DNA of 64,000 nucleotides from Aliihoeflea sp. 2WW (GTDB taxonomy: Bacteria > Pseudomonadota > Alphaproteobacteria > Rhizobiales > Rhizobiaceae). The notes below the pieces were generated by a model, which was given only the letters and a program-made list of their open reading frames with translations, searched no databases and had not been told where the DNA came from. The stretch covers positions 124,001 to 188,000 of the forward strand of contig NZ_AYOD01000016.1 of assembly GCF_000497755.1 (NCBI RefSeq), given 5' to 3'. The position numbers and the translations under genes were made by a program. Positions 52,192-62,598 of this stretch are shown here, in pieces (the stretch's first letter is position 1; each line of letters starts with the position of its first letter).

Positions 52192-52960
52192 GGCTGTCGA
52201 TGTTGACCGTTGGACCTTGATCAGTTTCCGCTCAGCAAGCGAAACGCCATTTTTTGTCGTTATAGGCCTGGACTTCCAGGGCACCGGGTTGTGCTCGGAA
52301 AGGTTGGAAATGCTTACATTGCCGGTTGACGGCGAAGTTGGCCAGCAATTGGACGTCGAGCACCCTGTGCACCATGGTTCGTGCCTCACAGTCACGGACT
52401 CCCTACATGCGCGATACAGGCTTCTTGGGCGGGCCCCGAAAGGTGAGATTTCATGGCCAGCCCTCGAGGCGCTCCTGAATTGGTGTAGTGACAGGTACGG
52501 GGTTGGGGATTTCGGGATCGGGACTCTTTCGGGGTTGAAAGATACGATCTCGCGGTCAGGAAAACCTAGCCCGGCGGACCATGCGAACCCCGTTTCACCC
52601 GGTATCGCTACCAGGCTGTTGGCCCAGCAGCATAAGCGCGGAAGCGATCGATCACTGCAAGAGGATGCAGGGCCTAATGAGATCACCTGTCTTGACTGCG
52701 GATGGATCTCCTACGCAGTAACGCGCGCCGAAGCGGAGAGGATGATCGAGTCCTTCAACAGGTATTTCGATCGCCTCCCATCTAAGGATCAACAACGCTT
52801 TTATGCTGGAAGGCGCGCCGACCTGTCATCCTACCGGTGCATAAACTGCGGGAACGGTGATGACTTACGCTTCCGTCCTGCAAGAGCATCCGACAGTCCG
52901 TATGGGGTCACGGTGAACCCTGTCGTATGTGACCGCCTCGCTGCACCGAACGCCGAATAG
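52184..52960 (+). CDS. Unrecognised protein with split C-terminal zinc ribbon
   Basis: 258 residues from ATG 52184 inside the end of the preceding gene. The N-terminal ~150 residues are unfamiliar. The C-terminal part has CLDCGWISYAVTRAEAE (~164-180) and YRCINCGNGDD (~223-233), a CxxC-x(~56)-CxxC zinc ribbon enclosing a helix. Such split ribbons occur in island proteins of alphaproteobacteria. Function is unknown; nucleic-acid binding is possible. Confidence 0.68.
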   Translation: MLEAVDVDRWTLISFRSASETPFFVVIGLDFQGTGLCSERLEMLTLPVDGEVGQQLDVEHPVHHGSCLTVTDSLHARYRLLGRAPKGEISWPALEALLNWCSDRYGVGDFGIGTLSGLKDTISRSGKPSPADHANPVSPGIATRLLAQQHKRGSDRSLQEDAGPNEITCLDCGWISYAVTRAEAERMIESFNRYFDRLPSKDQQRFYAGRRADLSSYRCINCGNGDDLRFRPARASDSPYGVTVNPVVCDRLAAPNAE

Positions 52961-53069
52961 ATGACACAGGCTCTAATCGAAATTCCACCAGTCAAACGCC
53001 CGCACCCGCGAACTTGAGTACACGTTCCCCCAAGCTCCTCAGGACGAGGCATAACGGAGAGGCCGGCTC

Positions 53070-53906
53070 ATGCGACTGTGGATTTGGAGTGACCTGCACT
53101 GCGAAATGCAATCCGTGCAATATCCGCTCCACGCTCCAGCTGGGGTAGACGCTATCGTCATAGCGGGCGACCTGACCCACGCCGAAAGAGTAGGGGCTGA
53201 ACTGCGGATGATTGTTGATCGCTACGGCCTGCCAGTGGTCTTCGTGCCGGGCAATCACGAGTATTATGTTCACCCTCATCGCTCAGGCTACCGCCGTGGA
53301 ATCCTGAATGATCGCCTGACTATGAGCCGACTCTCCCACGACCTCCGTGACGCGGGCCAGCTCGTGTACGTTCTCGATGATAGCGAAATGGTTCTCGGAG
53401 ATGTCCGATTTCTTGGTGCGACGCTTTGGACAGATTTCGCTCACCACAACAATGGAAGTGGCATTAGGAACTGTCCGAGGAGAACCATTGCTGCAAACAT
53501 GAAGGACGCCGAAGAATCGATTCCGGACTATGGGCGAATACCCGGTTTGGACGCGCAAGCGGTTCTCACCATGCATCGAGAATCCAAAGCGTTCCTGCGG
53601 TCATCCCTTTACGGGCAACATGCCGGAAAAACGGTGGTGGTTAGCCATCATGTTCCACATCCGGCAGGTGAGCCGCCATTCTACCGGAATTCTCGGCTGA
53701 GTTGTTGCTTTACGAATTCGGCAGATGCATTCGGTGACATCCTGTCAGGTGGACGTGGTCCCGAACTTTGGGTGTATGGTCACACACATCGAGCGCACAG
53801 TCAGACAGTTGGCCGGACATGCCTCGTTTGCAATCCCTACGGGTACAGGCATCGCTCGGACGAGCAGGACAACGGATTTTCGTGGCATATCACGATTGAT
53901 CTGTAA
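53070..53906 (+). CDS. Calcineurin-like metallophosphoesterase
   Basis: 278 residues with all family motifs: SDLHCE (~7-12), VIAGDLTH (~30-37), VPGNHEYY (~59-66), VVSHHVPHP (~191-199) and VYGHTHRAH (~233-241). They bind two metal ions to hydrolyse phosphoesters. Substrate unknown; small enzymes of this type are common on islands and phages. GGAGAGG ribosome site. Confidence 0.87.
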   Translation: MRLWIWSDLHCEMQSVQYPLHAPAGVDAIVIAGDLTHAERVGAELRMIVDRYGLPVVFVPGNHEYYVHPHRSGYRRGILNDRLTMSRLSHDLRDAGQLVYVLDDSEMVLGDVRFLGATLWTDFAHHNNGSGIRNCPRRTIAANMKDAEESIPDYGRIPGLDAQAVLTMHRESKAFLRSSLYGQHAGKTVVVSHHVPHPAGEPPFYRNSRLSCCFTNSADAFGDILSGGRGPELWVYGHTHRAHSQTVGRTCLVCNPYGYRHRSDEQDNGFSWHITIDL

Positions 53907-54077
53907 TCCGGCGAATTGGCAAAGAAACCTATGCAGAACTGATCAGCGGGCCGACGTGAAATCGAACCGAAGTATTCGTGATGGTGAGGGGCCCTGGCAA
54001 AGGCGGTCGGCGATCCGCGCGGTCGTTGCTCGGGGTCCTTCACATGTCACTGCATTCTAGTTGAGGCTGGTGCCGAT

Positions 54078-54335
54078 CTACATGCCAAGTGCGGCCTTGT
54101 AGAGTTCCAGAATTGCCTCGGCCTCCTGGCGATCCGAAGGGTCCTGCTTTCTCAATCGGACGAGCTGACGGATGGCCGAAACTTCGAACCCGGTGCCTTT
54201 GGCCTCCGCGTAAACCTCCTTGATGTCGTCGGCCAGAGCCTTCTTCTCTTCTTCGAGACGTTCGATCCGCTCAATGAATGCGCGGAGTTGGCCGGCCGCT
54301 ACCTCATGCGTGCTGTCAGAAACTTCATCTACCAC
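54078..54335 (-). CDS. DUF2312 protein, intact island-side copy
   Basis: 85 residues from a GTG start. The DUF2312 pattern [50 protein letters not shown] is complete (split here: [18 protein letters not shown], then [17 protein letters not shown]). The coiled-coil protein is widespread in Alphaproteobacteria (UPF0335), of unknown function. It lies 137 bp from the truncated copy at 54472-54621 in the same direction and is clearly divergent from it, so it is not a simple duplication. Confidence 0.88.
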   Translation of the reverse strand: MVDEVSDSTHEVAAGQLRAFIERIERLEEEKKALADDIKEVYAEAKGTGFEVSAIRQLVRLRKQDPSDRQEAEAILELYKAALGM

Positions 54336-54412
54336 TTGTCTGTGTCCATTTAACCGTCTTGGAGGACCTAAGGTCCTGATTGCTCGAAACTACAATAGCG
54401 CTGCGTACAACA

Positions 54413-54456
54413 GCTACATGTAGCGTGTTAAGCGCCTGAAACTAAACACGTGCTAC
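54413..54456. other. Cluster of GCTAC repeats at the island edge, possible attachment site
   Basis: GCTACATGTAGC (54413-54424) is a perfect 12-bp palindrome; GTAGCGTGTT (54420-54429) and AACACGTGCTAC (54445-54456) form an imperfect inverted repeat. They lie 16 bp before the point where the DUF2312 remnant loses similarity. Confidence 0.35.
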
Positions 54457-54471
54457 AGATTTGGGGAGGGA

Positions 54472-54621
54472 TCAATAGCCGCGGCCCTTGGCTTCGGCCA
54501 TCACTTCCTTGATGTCGTCCTGAAGGGCGGTCTTTTCCTCTTCGAGGCGCTCGACGCGCTCGATCAACTGGCGCAGTTCTGCCGCTGCGACCGTATCCTG
54601 CGTTGCTGTTACGTCATCCAT
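54472..54621 (-). pseudogene. Truncated chromosomal DUF2312 gene
   Basis: 49 codons from ATG 54621: [39 protein letters not shown], then stop. The usual family continues past AEAKGRGF for another ~35 residues (as in the copy at 54078). The coding similarity ends at about 54475, and the stop arises from the joined sequence. This is the expected scar if an element inserted into, or replaced, the 3' part of the gene. Confidence 0.8.
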
Positions 54622-54743
54622 TGTCGACCTCGTCTGCGCTGCGGCGCATCGCCCGCGCCTTTGAATGGGAACTCGCCTCGCCGGACCTGTCGAGTCGCGG
54701 GGCGAGGGATCGGGCGCTTGGTTGCCTCAGTGCCGCCAACGGG

Positions 54744-55052
54744 TCAATGGTCTTTCGGGCGGTTCGTCTCGAATGCGGCCAATTGTGATCCGCTCGCCTC
54801 TTTCTGGTGCGTCGCCTGCCACTCGGCATAGGGCATGCCGTAGACGATCTCGCGCGACTGGTCCTTGGAAAGCGCGACACCGTCGGCCTCGGCGGCGTCG
54901 CGATACCAGTTGGAGAGGCAGTTGCGGCAGAAGCCCGCGAGATTCATCATGTCGATGTTCTGGACGTCGCTGCGCTCGCGCAGATGGGAAAGCAGCCGGC
55001 GGAAGGCCGCCGCCTCGTAGGCTTCGCGTTGCTTGTCGGAAAGGTCCGTCAT
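54744..55052 (-). CDS. DUF1244 protein
   Basis: 102 residues from ATG 55052. Carries the family's AGFCRNCLSNWYRDAA (CxxC, ~40-55) and YGMPYAEWQATHQ. DUF1244 is a small alphaproteobacterial core family of unknown function, possibly metal binding. It overlaps the stop of the upstream amidohydrolase gene by 1 nt and is co-transcribed. Confidence 0.9.
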   Translation of the reverse strand: MTDLSDKQREAYEAAAFRRLLSHLRERSDVQNIDMMNLAGFCRNCLSNWYRDAAEADGVALSKDQSREIVYGMPYAEWQATHQKEASGSQLAAFETNRPKDH

Positions 55053-55864
55053 CACTTTGCTCCTTCGACTACCGGTCCTGTGCGAGAACCGAACTGCTGC
55101 GCGACATGAATGTCGGGATCGGCATTGATCGCGTCAAGGATCGGCGCCAACCGGTCGGACCACGCATCGGCGCCGGGCTGGTCCGCGATCAGGTCCTGCC
55201 GGATCTCGATCAGGAGATGGGCGTAGCCCTCGACGATGGCGTGCTTGAACATCGTGTCGCCGCGCAGCGCGCCGTCATAGGGCTCGTTGTCACCGACCGT
55301 CAGCGCCGGGTCGGCGCGAAGCGCGGTCAGCATCGGTTCGACCGCGCGCGGGTCCGAATCCCACAGGATGCCGATCTCCCACGGACGGCGCCTGCCCTGC
55401 ATGTGCGGCGTGAAGGAATGGATGGAGACGATGAAGGGCGCGGCGCCGCTCGCATGGGCGACGGAGGAGACCAGCGCACCCACCGCGTCGTGATAGGGCC
55501 GGTAGTAGCGCTCAAGCCGTCGCTCGCGTTCGGCCCCGCTCATCGGATAGTTCGCCGGAACGATGGTGCCGTCATAAAGCTGGCGGATCAGCGTCGGATC
55601 GTCCTCGCCGCGATTGGGATCGATGAGGAGGCGCGAATAGGCGGCCATCGCCGCAGGGGCGCGAAGCCGTGCGGCAAGCCCGCGCGTGACCATCTCGACG
55701 CCGATGTCGTAGGCGATGTGGCGGGAGAATTCGCTCGCGGGCAGGCCGAGATCGCCATATTCGTCAGGCAGCGCATTGCGCGCATGATCGGCCAGCAGGA
55801 CGAGGCCGCGCGTGCGATCCCCCTCGACGAGTTCGACGGGATTGAAGAGAGCGTCGCGCGTCAT
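55052..55864 (-). CDS. N-formylglutamate amidohydrolase family protein
   Basis: 270 residues with VLLADHARNALPDEYGDLG (~20-38), HIAYDIGVEMVTRGLA (~49-64), SIHSFTPHMQGRRRPW (~147-162) and GYAHLLIEIRQDLI (~214-227), all typical of HutG-like enzymes that release formate from N-formyl-glutamate. Outside hut operons, this alphaproteobacterial branch has unproven substrates. Stable neighbour of DUF1244 and DUF1036. Confidence 0.9.
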   Translation of the reverse strand: MTRDALFNPVELVEGDRTRGLVLLADHARNALPDEYGDLGLPASEFSRHIAYDIGVEMVTRGLAARLRAPAAMAAYSRLLIDPNRGEDDPTLIRQLYDGTIVPANYPMSGAERERRLERYYRPYHDAVGALVSSVAHASGAAPFIVSIHSFTPHMQGRRRPWEIGILWDSDPRAVEPMLTALRADPALTVGDNEPYDGALRGDTMFKHAIVEGYAHLLIEIRQDLIADQPGADAWSDRLAPILDAINADPDIHVAQQFGSRTGPVVEGAK

Positions 55865-56052
55865 GGAATGGCGGGTCCTCGTGGGGCTGGTGCAGCGTCG
55901 TGCCTGTCATGGACGAAAGATCGGGTGCGGCGCAAGGCTGGTGCAATGTCATCCATGCGACAAGATCATGGCTGACGATCGGCCTAAATCGATTTGTGCT
56001 TCGCCCTTCGCGCGTTGACAAGGTCCGGCCGATTGCCGAAAAGGTTGAAACC

Positions 56053-56631
56053 ATGCTGATTTCACGCTTCCTGCGCGCCCCACGATCCATCGTCCGATGG
56101 TGTCGCGGCCGCGTGCCGCTTCTGGCGATCGCCGCGGGGCTCGGCCTTGGCGCGGGCGCCACGCCCGCCCTCGCCGATTTCCGCGTCTGCAACGCGACGC
56201 AAAGCCTCGTCGGCGTCGCCATCGGCTACCGCGCGCAGGCGGGCTGGGTGACCGAGGGCTGGTGGCACATCGAGGCTTCGAGCTGCAAGACGCTGATCGA
56301 GGGCGCCCTCGCCTCTCGCTACTATTATCTCTACGCCGAGGACGCCCAGCGCGGCGGGCGCTGGGAGGGCGAGGTCAACATGTGCGTGGCCGAGCGCGAG
56401 TTCAAGATTTCCGGCCCCGGCGACTGCTTCGCCCGCGGCTTCCAGCGCGCCGGCTTCCAGGAATACGACACGCGCGAGCAGTCGAGCTGGATGGTGCAAT
56501 TGACCGACGAGCCTGCCGGCGACGGCCTTCCCTCCGTCACCGGAGGCACCCCGCCACGCAATGGCGCGACACCGAACGGCGCAACGCCGAGTGCGGCCCC
56601 CAACGGCGCAACGCCGGGTGAGACACAATGA
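56053..56631 (+). CDS. DUF1036 secreted protein
   Basis: 192 residues from ATG 56053. Signal peptide (~20-42, ending ALADF), then FRVCNATQSLVGVAIGY and WWHIEASSCKTL, AREFKI-like segments with four Cys, typical of DUF1036. The C-terminal tail has repeated NGATP units. It overlaps the pyk start by 4 nt (ATGA), so it is translationally coupled to pyruvate kinase. Confidence 0.9.
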   Translation: MLISRFLRAPRSIVRWCRGRVPLLAIAAGLGLGAGATPALADFRVCNATQSLVGVAIGYRAQAGWVTEGWWHIEASSCKTLIEGALASRYYYLYAEDAQRGGRWEGEVNMCVAEREFKISGPGDCFARGFQRAGFQEYDTREQSSWMVQLTDEPAGDGLPSVTGGTPPRNGATPNGATPSAAPNGATPGETQ

Positions 56632-58064
56632 GACGCAGCCGCAAGGTCAAGATACTCGCGACGCTCGGGCCGGCATCGTCCGACGAGCCGATGATCCGCA
56701 AGCTCTTCGATGCGGGGGCCGACGTCTTCCGCATCAATATGAGCCATTCGAGCCACGAACTGATGCGCACGCTGGTCGCAAGGCTGCGCAAGGTCGAATC
56801 CGAGGTCGGCCGCCCGATCGGTATCCTCGCGGATCTGCAGGGACCGAAGCTGCGCGTCGGCAAGTTCGCCAATGGAGCGGAGACGCTGGAGATCGGCCAG
56901 AGCTTCACGCTCGACGACGACCCCGCGCCGGGAACGAACCGCCGCGTTCAGCTCCCTCACCCCGAAATCCTGTCCTCGGTCGAGCCGGGGCACCGGCTGC
57001 TGATCGACGATGGCCGCCTGGCGCTGCGCGTCGAGAAGACGGACGGCAAGAAAGTGCGCTGCATCGTGCTTTCCGGCACGAAGATATCCGACCGCAAGGG
57101 CGTGTCGCTGCCCGACACCGAACTGCCCGTCGGCGCGCTGACCGAGAAGGACCGCAAGGACCTCGACGCCGTTCTGGCGACCGGCGTCGACTGGGTGGCG
57201 CTGTCCTTCGTCCAGAGGCCCGAGGACATCGCCGAAGTGCGCAAGATCGCACGCGGCCGCGCATCGATCATGTCCAAGATCGAGAAGCCGCAGGCCGTCG
57301 CCCGGCTTGCGGAAATCATCGAACTGTCGGACGCGCTGATGGTCGCGCGCGGCGATCTCGGCGTCGAAATGCCGCTCGAGGCGGTGCCGGGCATTCAGAA
57401 GCAGATCACGCGCGCCGCCCGCCGCGCCGGCAAGCCCGTCGTCGTCGCGACCCAGATGCTGGAATCGATGATCTCCGCGCCGGTGCCGACGCGCGCGGAA
57501 GTCTCGGACGTGTCGATCGCCGTCTTCGAGGGCGCCGACGCCGTCATGCTCTCGGCCGAATCGGCCGCCGGGCAATATCCGGTCGAAGCCGTCTCGACGA
57601 TGAACGCGATCGCCGTCCAGGTCGAACGCGATCCGCTTTATCCGGGCATCATCAATGCCCAGCGCACCGAACCCGACGCGACCGGGCCGGATGCCATCGC
57701 GCTCGCCGCGCGCCAGATCGCCGACACGCTGAACCTTGCCGCCATCGTCTGCTACACCGGATCGGGCACGACCGGCCTGCGCGTCGCGCGCGAGCGCCCG
57801 CAGGTGCCGATCATCGCCCTGTCGCCGGTGATCGAGACTGCGCGGCGGCTGTCGCTCCTGTGGGGCACGCACTGCGTGGTGACGGAGGATGCGAGCGACC
57901 TCGACGACGTCGTCGACCGCGCCTGCCGCATCGCCCACCGCGAGGAATTCGGCGGACCGGGCGACCGGATCATCATCACCGCCGGCGTGCCGCTCCGCAC
58001 CCCCGGCGCAACCAACATGCTGCGGATCGCCTATATAGGCTCGGACGGCAAAGGCGGGTTGTAA
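56628..58064 (+). CDS. pyk: Pyruvate kinase
   Basis: 478 residues. Catalytic-barrel motifs: TLGPASSDEPMIRKLFDAGA (split), FRINMSHSSHE, IMSKIEKPQAV (~225, catalytic Lys), VARGDLGVEMP (~248-258) and ATQMLESM (~287). Converts phosphoenolpyruvate and ADP to pyruvate and ATP. Convergent with pgk, 6 bp apart. Part of the conserved glycolytic block. Confidence 0.96.
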   Translation: MRRSRKVKILATLGPASSDEPMIRKLFDAGADVFRINMSHSSHELMRTLVARLRKVESEVGRPIGILADLQGPKLRVGKFANGAETLEIGQSFTLDDDPAPGTNRRVQLPHPEILSSVEPGHRLLIDDGRLALRVEKTDGKKVRCIVLSGTKISDRKGVSLPDTELPVGALTEKDRKDLDAVLATGVDWVALSFVQRPEDIAEVRKIARGRASIMSKIEKPQAVARLAEIIELSDALMVARGDLGVEMPLEAVPGIQKQITRAARRAGKPVVVATQMLESMISAPVPTRAEVSDVSIAVFEGADAVMLSAESAAGQYPVEAVSTMNAIAVQVERDPLYPGIINAQRTEPDATGPDAIALAARQIADTLNLAAIVCYTGSGTTGLRVARERPQVPIIALSPVIETARRLSLLWGTHCVVTEDASDLDDVVDRACRIAHREEFGGPGDRIIITAGVPLRTPGATNMLRIAYIGSDGKGGL

Positions 58065-58070
58065 GCCGGC

Positions 58071-59267
58071 TTACCGCGACAGCGCCGCGACGCCCGGCAA
58101 TTCCTTGCCTTCCATCCATTCCAGGAACGCGCCGCCGGCCGTCGACACATAGGAAAAATCGTCGGCCGCGCCCGCAAGGTTGAGGGCGGAGACGGTGTCG
58201 CCGCCACCGGCGACGGAGACGAGGTTGCCGGACTTCGTCTCGGCGGCCGCGAAGCGTGCGGCTTCCATCGTCGCCTTGTCGAAGGGCGCGATCTCGAATG
58301 CGCCGAGCGGGCCGTTCCAGACCAGCGTCGCCGCCCGGCCGATCCATTCCTTGATGCGGATGACGGATTGCGGGCCTGCGTCGAGGATCATCGCATCGTC
58401 CGGCACGTCCTCGACGGGAACCGTCTCGCTCGCAGCTCCCGCCTTGAACTCGCGCGCCACGACGGCGTCGACCGGCAGGATGATGGCGCAGCCGGCCTGG
58501 GCGGCTTCCGTCATGATGGTCTTGGCAGTGGCGGCCAAATCGTGCTCGCACAGCGACTTGCCGACATCGGTGCCGCGCGCGGCAAGGAACGTGTTGGCCA
58601 TGCCGCCGCCGATGACAAGCGCGTCCACCTTGGTGACGAGGTTCATCAGGAGGTCGATCTTGGTCGAGACCTTGGCACCGCCGACGATCGCGACGACGGG
58701 CTTTTGCGGCTTGCCGAGACCCTTCTCCAACGCCTCCAGCTCCTCCTGCATGGTGCGGCCGGCGAAGGACGGCAGGAGCCGCGCCAGCCCCTCGGTCGAG
58801 GCATGGGCGCGATGGGCGGCGGAAAACGCGTCATTGACGTAAAGATCGCCATTGGCGGCGAGCGCCTTGGCGAATTCCGGATCGTTCTGTTCCTCGCCCT
58901 TGTGGAAACGCGTATTCTCCAGAAGCAGGATGTCGCCATCGTCCATCTGCGCGATTGCATCGGCCGCCTTCGCACCGATGCAGTCCGGCGCGAAACGGAC
59001 GGCGCGGTCGAGCACGGTTTCCGTCGCACGCGCGATCGGCTCGAGCGACATCGCCGGGTCCGGTGCGCCCTTCGGACGGCCGAAATGGGCGAGCAGGATG
59101 ACCTTGGCGCCCTTGTCGGAAAGCTCGATGATCGTGGGGGCGACGCGCTCGATGCGGGTGGCGTCCGACACCGTGCCGTCCTCGTTCATCGGCACGTTGA
59201 GGTCGACACGCACGAGCACGCGCTTGCCGTGGGCGTCGATGTCGTCGAGCGTGCGGAAACCGGCCAT
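58071..59267 (-). CDS. pgk: Phosphoglycerate kinase
   Basis: 398 residues from ATG 59267. [16 protein letters not shown] (~16-31), [20 protein letters not shown] (~192-201) and the C-terminal [11 protein letters not shown] (~362-372) are the family signatures. Interconverts 1,3-bisphosphoglycerate and 3-phosphoglycerate. The long open frame continuing to 61283 is a shadow of the antiporter gene. Confidence 0.96.
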   Translation of the reverse strand: MAGFRTLDDIDAHGKRVLVRVDLNVPMNEDGTVSDATRIERVAPTIIELSDKGAKVILLAHFGRPKGAPDPAMSLEPIARATETVLDRAVRFAPDCIGAKAADAIAQMDDGDILLLENTRFHKGEEQNDPEFAKALAANGDLYVNDAFSAAHRAHASTEGLARLLPSFAGRTMQEELEALEKGLGKPQKPVVAIVGGAKVSTKIDLLMNLVTKVDALVIGGGMANTFLAARGTDVGKSLCEHDLAATAKTIMTEAAQAGCAIILPVDAVVAREFKAGAASETVPVEDVPDDAMILDAGPQSVIRIKEWIGRAATLVWNGPLGAFEIAPFDKATMEAARFAAAETKSGNLVSVAGGGDTVSALNLAGAADDFSYVSTAGGAFLEWMEGKELPGVAALSR

Positions 59268-59332
59268 GTTTGGTCCTTCGATGGGATGGATTTGGGCGGG
59301 ACAATACCGTCTGTCGCCGCCGGCGCAAGCCT

Positions 59333-61159
59333 TCAGGCGCCGGGGTCCCTGTCCGCCCCCGGAGCGGAGGCCGGGCGCAGCCACGCCCTGACGAGCAGGA
59401 ACATCTCGCGCAGCGACAGGAATGCGGGGATCTGCGGCTCGCGCTGCTCGGGCTCCAGCGAGACGCCGACCGAGATGATGTCGCCGTCCTGGTCGGTGTC
59501 GCGCACGATCAGTTCGACCGGGCCGAGCGTGACCCGGTCGGCATATTCGGCCCGCCCGCCGAGGCGGGCGACCATCAGCTCCCCGATCGACATCTCCTCC
59601 TCGCCTTCGCGCAGGGAAGGGCCGTAGGCCGCCTCGAGATCGCGCGCCGGCCGCTTCGGATCGATCGCGAAGGCGCCGAAGAATTCGGCATCGTCGCCAT
59701 CGACGGGCGCGGGGCTGGCGAACAGGCGGTCGAGCAGACGCGGATAGCGCGAGGAGATGAAGAGATAGACGTAATCGCCGGCACGCAGCCTGCCGGCATA
59801 CTGGTAGCGCATCGACTGGCCTTCGCGGATGACCAGCGAGGGCCGCGCCCAGCGCGGAACCCGCTCGCCCTTGGCGACCGGCGAATTGCCGACGACGCGA
59901 TAGACCAGCAATTCGTGATTGGCGGTGCCGGGCAGTTCCAGCTCGACCTTGTCGACCGGCCCGATGCGCGCCGGCACGACGAGGCCGAGCCGCTTGGCGA
60001 GAGGGTTGATGGTCCAGCCCTGGACGAGCAGCGAGACGAGCACGATGATGAAGGCGTAGTTGAAGAACATCGAACCCGTGTCGAGCTCGCCGAGAAGCGG
60101 CACGAGCGCGAGCAGGATCGACACCGCGCCGCGCAGGCCGACCCACGAGATGAACGCGGTTTCCGCGCGCGGGAAGTTGAACGGCAACAGCGACAGCCAG
60201 ACGGCGAGCGGACGGGCAATGAAGATCAGCACCAGCGCCAGCGCGACGGCGGAAACGGCGATCGCCGGAAAATCGCTCGGCGTCGCCAAAAGCCCGAGCA
60301 TCAGGAACATGATGATCTGCGCCAGCCAGGACATGCCGTCCTGGAAGCGCTTGAGCGTCGGCGCGGAGCGGATGTTGCGGTTGCCGGCATAAAGCCCTGC
60401 GACATAGACGGCGAGGAAGCCCGAACCGCCGATGGCGCCGGTGACGGAGAAGACGAGCAGCGACAAGGCGAGCACGAAGATCGGCGACAGGCCCCGCTCC
60501 ATCTTCAACCTGTTGACCAGGAAGACGATCATCGCGCCGCCCGCAAGTCCCGCCACGAGGCCGATGCCCATCTGGGTGACGAACAGGATCAGGATCTCGA
60601 CGCCGATCGCCTCCAGTCCCGCGCCCTGGGCGATCAGTTCGACGAGGGCGATGGTCAGGAAGATCGCCATCGGATCGTTCGAGCCCGATTCGACTTCGAG
60701 CGCCGAACGCACCCGGTCGCGGATCTGGATGCCGCCGATGCGCAGCAGGAAGAACACGGCCGCGGCGTCCGTCGACCCGACGATGGCGCCGAGCAGCAGC
60801 GATTCGAGCAGCGAAAGGCCGATGACATAGTGCGCGAAAAGGCCGAAGAACCCGGCCGTCAGGACGACGCCGAGCGTGGCGAGCGTGATCGCCGGGCCGG
60901 CGGCCTGCCGGAACGACTGGATCGACGTACCGAAGCCGGAGTCGAACAGGATGACGGCCAGCGCGAGCGAGCCGATGAAATAGGCGATGCCCGCATTGTC
61001 GAAGCTGATGCCGAGCCCGTCGACGCCGGCTCCAAGCCCGATGCCGAGAAAAAGGAGAAGCAGGGGAGCGCCGAAGCGAAAGGCGAGCAGGCTCGAAAAC
61101 GCGGCGACCAGCACGAGCAGCGTGCCGACCAGCGTGATGAGGTAGATCCCCTCGAGCAT
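59333..61159 (-). CDS. K+/H+ antiporter of the NhaP2/CvrA type
   Basis: 608 residues from ATG 61159 (GAGAGG site). Twelve or so helices with the CPA1 motif [17 protein letters not shown] (~126-142, Asp essential) and [12 protein letters not shown] (~160-171). After the helices come a TrkA-C-like domain (~405-495) and a C-terminal CorC/HlyC-like domain (~550-600). Exports K+ in exchange for protons. It separates gap from pgk. Confidence 0.92.
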   Translation of the reverse strand: MLEGIYLITLVGTLLVLVAAFSSLLAFRFGAPLLLLFLGIGLGAGVDGLGISFDNAGIAYFIGSLALAVILFDSGFGTSIQSFRQAAGPAITLATLGVVLTAGFFGLFAHYVIGLSLLESLLLGAIVGSTDAAAVFFLLRIGGIQIRDRVRSALEVESGSNDPMAIFLTIALVELIAQGAGLEAIGVEILILFVTQMGIGLVAGLAGGAMIVFLVNRLKMERGLSPIFVLALSLLVFSVTGAIGGSGFLAVYVAGLYAGNRNIRSAPTLKRFQDGMSWLAQIIMFLMLGLLATPSDFPAIAVSAVALALVLIFIARPLAVWLSLLPFNFPRAETAFISWVGLRGAVSILLALVPLLGELDTGSMFFNYAFIIVLVSLLVQGWTINPLAKRLGLVVPARIGPVDKVELELPGTANHELLVYRVVGNSPVAKGERVPRWARPSLVIREGQSMRYQYAGRLRAGDYVYLFISSRYPRLLDRLFASPAPVDGDDAEFFGAFAIDPKRPARDLEAAYGPSLREGEEEMSIGELMVARLGGRAEYADRVTLGPVELIVRDTDQDGDIISVGVSLEPEQREPQIPAFLSLREMFLLVRAWLRPASAPGADRDPGA

Positions 61160-61331
61160 GCGCCTCTCTTTCCCCTCTGCCGATTGCCCCTGCGGGCCTG
61201 AACCGTGCTGTGCTCCCTCGCCGAATACGGCCCGAACCGCGCATTTCCTCCGCCCTGTCGTCACGATACGACAAGCCGGTCATCGCCCTGGAGCTGGAAA
61301 AGCGCGAAACGCGATTGCGTCTCTTATCTAG

Positions 61332-61364
61332 GAAAGAAAACGCCCGGTTTTGAGGCCGGGCGTT
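61332..61364 (-). terminator. Intrinsic terminator after gap
   Basis: Minus strand: AACGCCCGG / CCGGGCGTT with an 8-nt loop then TTTTCTTTC. About 30 bp beyond the gap stop. Confidence 0.88.
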
Positions 61365-61392
61365 GGCATTCGTCGAAAAAAGTCGATCAGGG

Positions 61393-62400
61393 TCAGATCA
61401 GCTTGCCGAAGGCGACGGCGGTGTCGCTCATCCGGTTGGAGAAGCCCCATTCATTGTCGTACCAGGTGAGAATGCGCACCATCGTGCCGTCCATCACCTT
61501 GGTCTGGTCCATGTGGAAGATCGAGGAATGCGGATCGTGGTTGAAGTCGATCGAGACGAGCGACTCGTCCGTGTAGCCGAGGATGCCCTTGAGGCGACCA
61601 TCGGCGGCGGTGCGAATGGCGTTGTTGATCTCCTCGACGCTGGTCTCGCGCTTGGCGATGAAGGTCAGGTCGACCACCGAGACGTTCGGCGTGGGAACGC
61701 GGATCGCGACACCGTCGAGCTTGCCCTTGAGTTCCGGCAGGACGAGGCCGACGGCCTTGGCCGCACCCGTCGAGGTCGGGATCATGGACAGGGCGGCAGC
61801 ACGTGCCCGGTAGAGGTCCTTGTGCATCGTGTCGAGCGTCGGCTGGTCGCCCGTATAGGAGTGGATCGTCGTCATGAAGCCCTTCTCGATGCCGATGGCT
61901 TCGTTGAGGACCTGCGCGACCGGGGCGAGGCAGTTGGTGGTGCACGACGCGTTCGAAATGACCATGTGGTCCTTCGACAGCTTGTCGTGGTTGACGCCGT
62001 AGACGACGGTCAGGTCTGCATTGTCGGCGGGCGCGGAGACGATGACGCGCTTGGCGCCGGCTTCCAGATGCGCCGAGGCCTTTTCCTTGGAGGTGAAGAT
62101 GCCGGTGCATTCGAGCGCGATGTCGACGCCCTCGGCCTTCCACGGCAGCTCGGCCGGGTTGCGCACGGCATGGACCTTGATCGGGCCGCGGCCGGCGTCG
62201 ATGGCGTCGCCCTTGACCGTGACTTCGCCGGGGAAGCGGCCATGCACGCTGTCATAGCGCATCAGGTGAGCGTTGGTCTCGACCGGGCCCAGATCGTTGA
62301 TCGCGACGACCTCGATGTCGGTGCGGCCGGATTCGTAGATCGCGCGCAGCACGTTGCGGCCGATGCGGCCAAAACCGTTGATGGCAACTTTCACAGTCAT
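61393..62400 (-). CDS. gap: Glyceraldehyde-3-phosphate dehydrogenase
   Basis: 335 residues. NAD site [14 protein letters not shown] (~7-20), catalytic Cys in [12 protein letters not shown] (~153), HSYTGDQ (~181) and [11 protein letters not shown] (~314). Phosphorylating GAPDH, the next step to pgk. Between tkt and the antiporter on the minus strand, with terminators on both sides. Confidence 0.97.
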   Translation of the reverse strand: MTVKVAINGFGRIGRNVLRAIYESGRTDIEVVAINDLGPVETNAHLMRYDSVHGRFPGEVTVKGDAIDAGRGPIKVHAVRNPAELPWKAEGVDIALECTGIFTSKEKASAHLEAGAKRVIVSAPADNADLTVVYGVNHDKLSKDHMVISNASCTTNCLAPVAQVLNEAIGIEKGFMTTIHSYTGDQPTLDTMHKDLYRARAAALSMIPTSTGAAKAVGLVLPELKGKLDGVAIRVPTPNVSVVDLTFIAKRETSVEEINNAIRTAADGRLKGILGYTDESLVSIDFNHDPHSSIFHMDQTKVMDGTMVRILTWYDNEWGFSNRMSDTAVAFGKLI

Positions 62401-62480
62401 TCGCTGTCTCCCGGGAGAAGGTAAGGCGTGGATGCGCCGTCTTTAGCGGCGCAATGTGGAGGAATCCAGCGCCAGACACG

Positions 62481-62507
62481 AGAAAAGGGCGGGTGCAGAC
62501 CCGCCCT
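62481..62507 (-). terminator. Intrinsic terminator after tkt
   Basis: Minus strand: AGGGCGGGT / ACCCGCCCT with 4-nt loop, then TTTTCT. It lies about 90 bp past the tkt stop. Confidence 0.85.
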
Positions 62508-62564
62508 CTCCGACTAAATCGTTTTTATTTTCCGAGGCTTGGCATTGCCCCGCGTCGGATTGAT

Positions 62565-62589
62565 CCGAAAACCGGTTCCCACTTTTCGG
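62565..62589. repeat. Rhizobial-type intergenic hairpin
   Basis: CCGAAAA...TTTTCGG around CCGGTTCCCAC. This AAAACCGGTTCCCACTTTT phrase is a common intergenic element in Hyphomicrobiales genomes and supports the lineage. Confidence 0.7.
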
Positions 62590-62598
62590 TCCGACGCG

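Noticed and set aside
54336-54471. Plus-strand frame 54220-54423 at the island edge
   Set aside because: Ser-rich antisense of DUF2312 and the att-like region; no ribosome site.
59270-61201. 643-residue plus-strand frame opposite the antiporter
   Set aside because: Asp/Arg/Glu-rich antisense shadow with no domain features; high-GC alphaproteobacterial genes commonly give such mirror frames.
58071-61283. One 1070-residue frame covering pgk and most of the antiporter gene
   Set aside because: Only the last 398 residues (from ATG 59267) are pgk; the rest is an Arg/Pro-rich shadow of the antiporter, which has its own clean frame.
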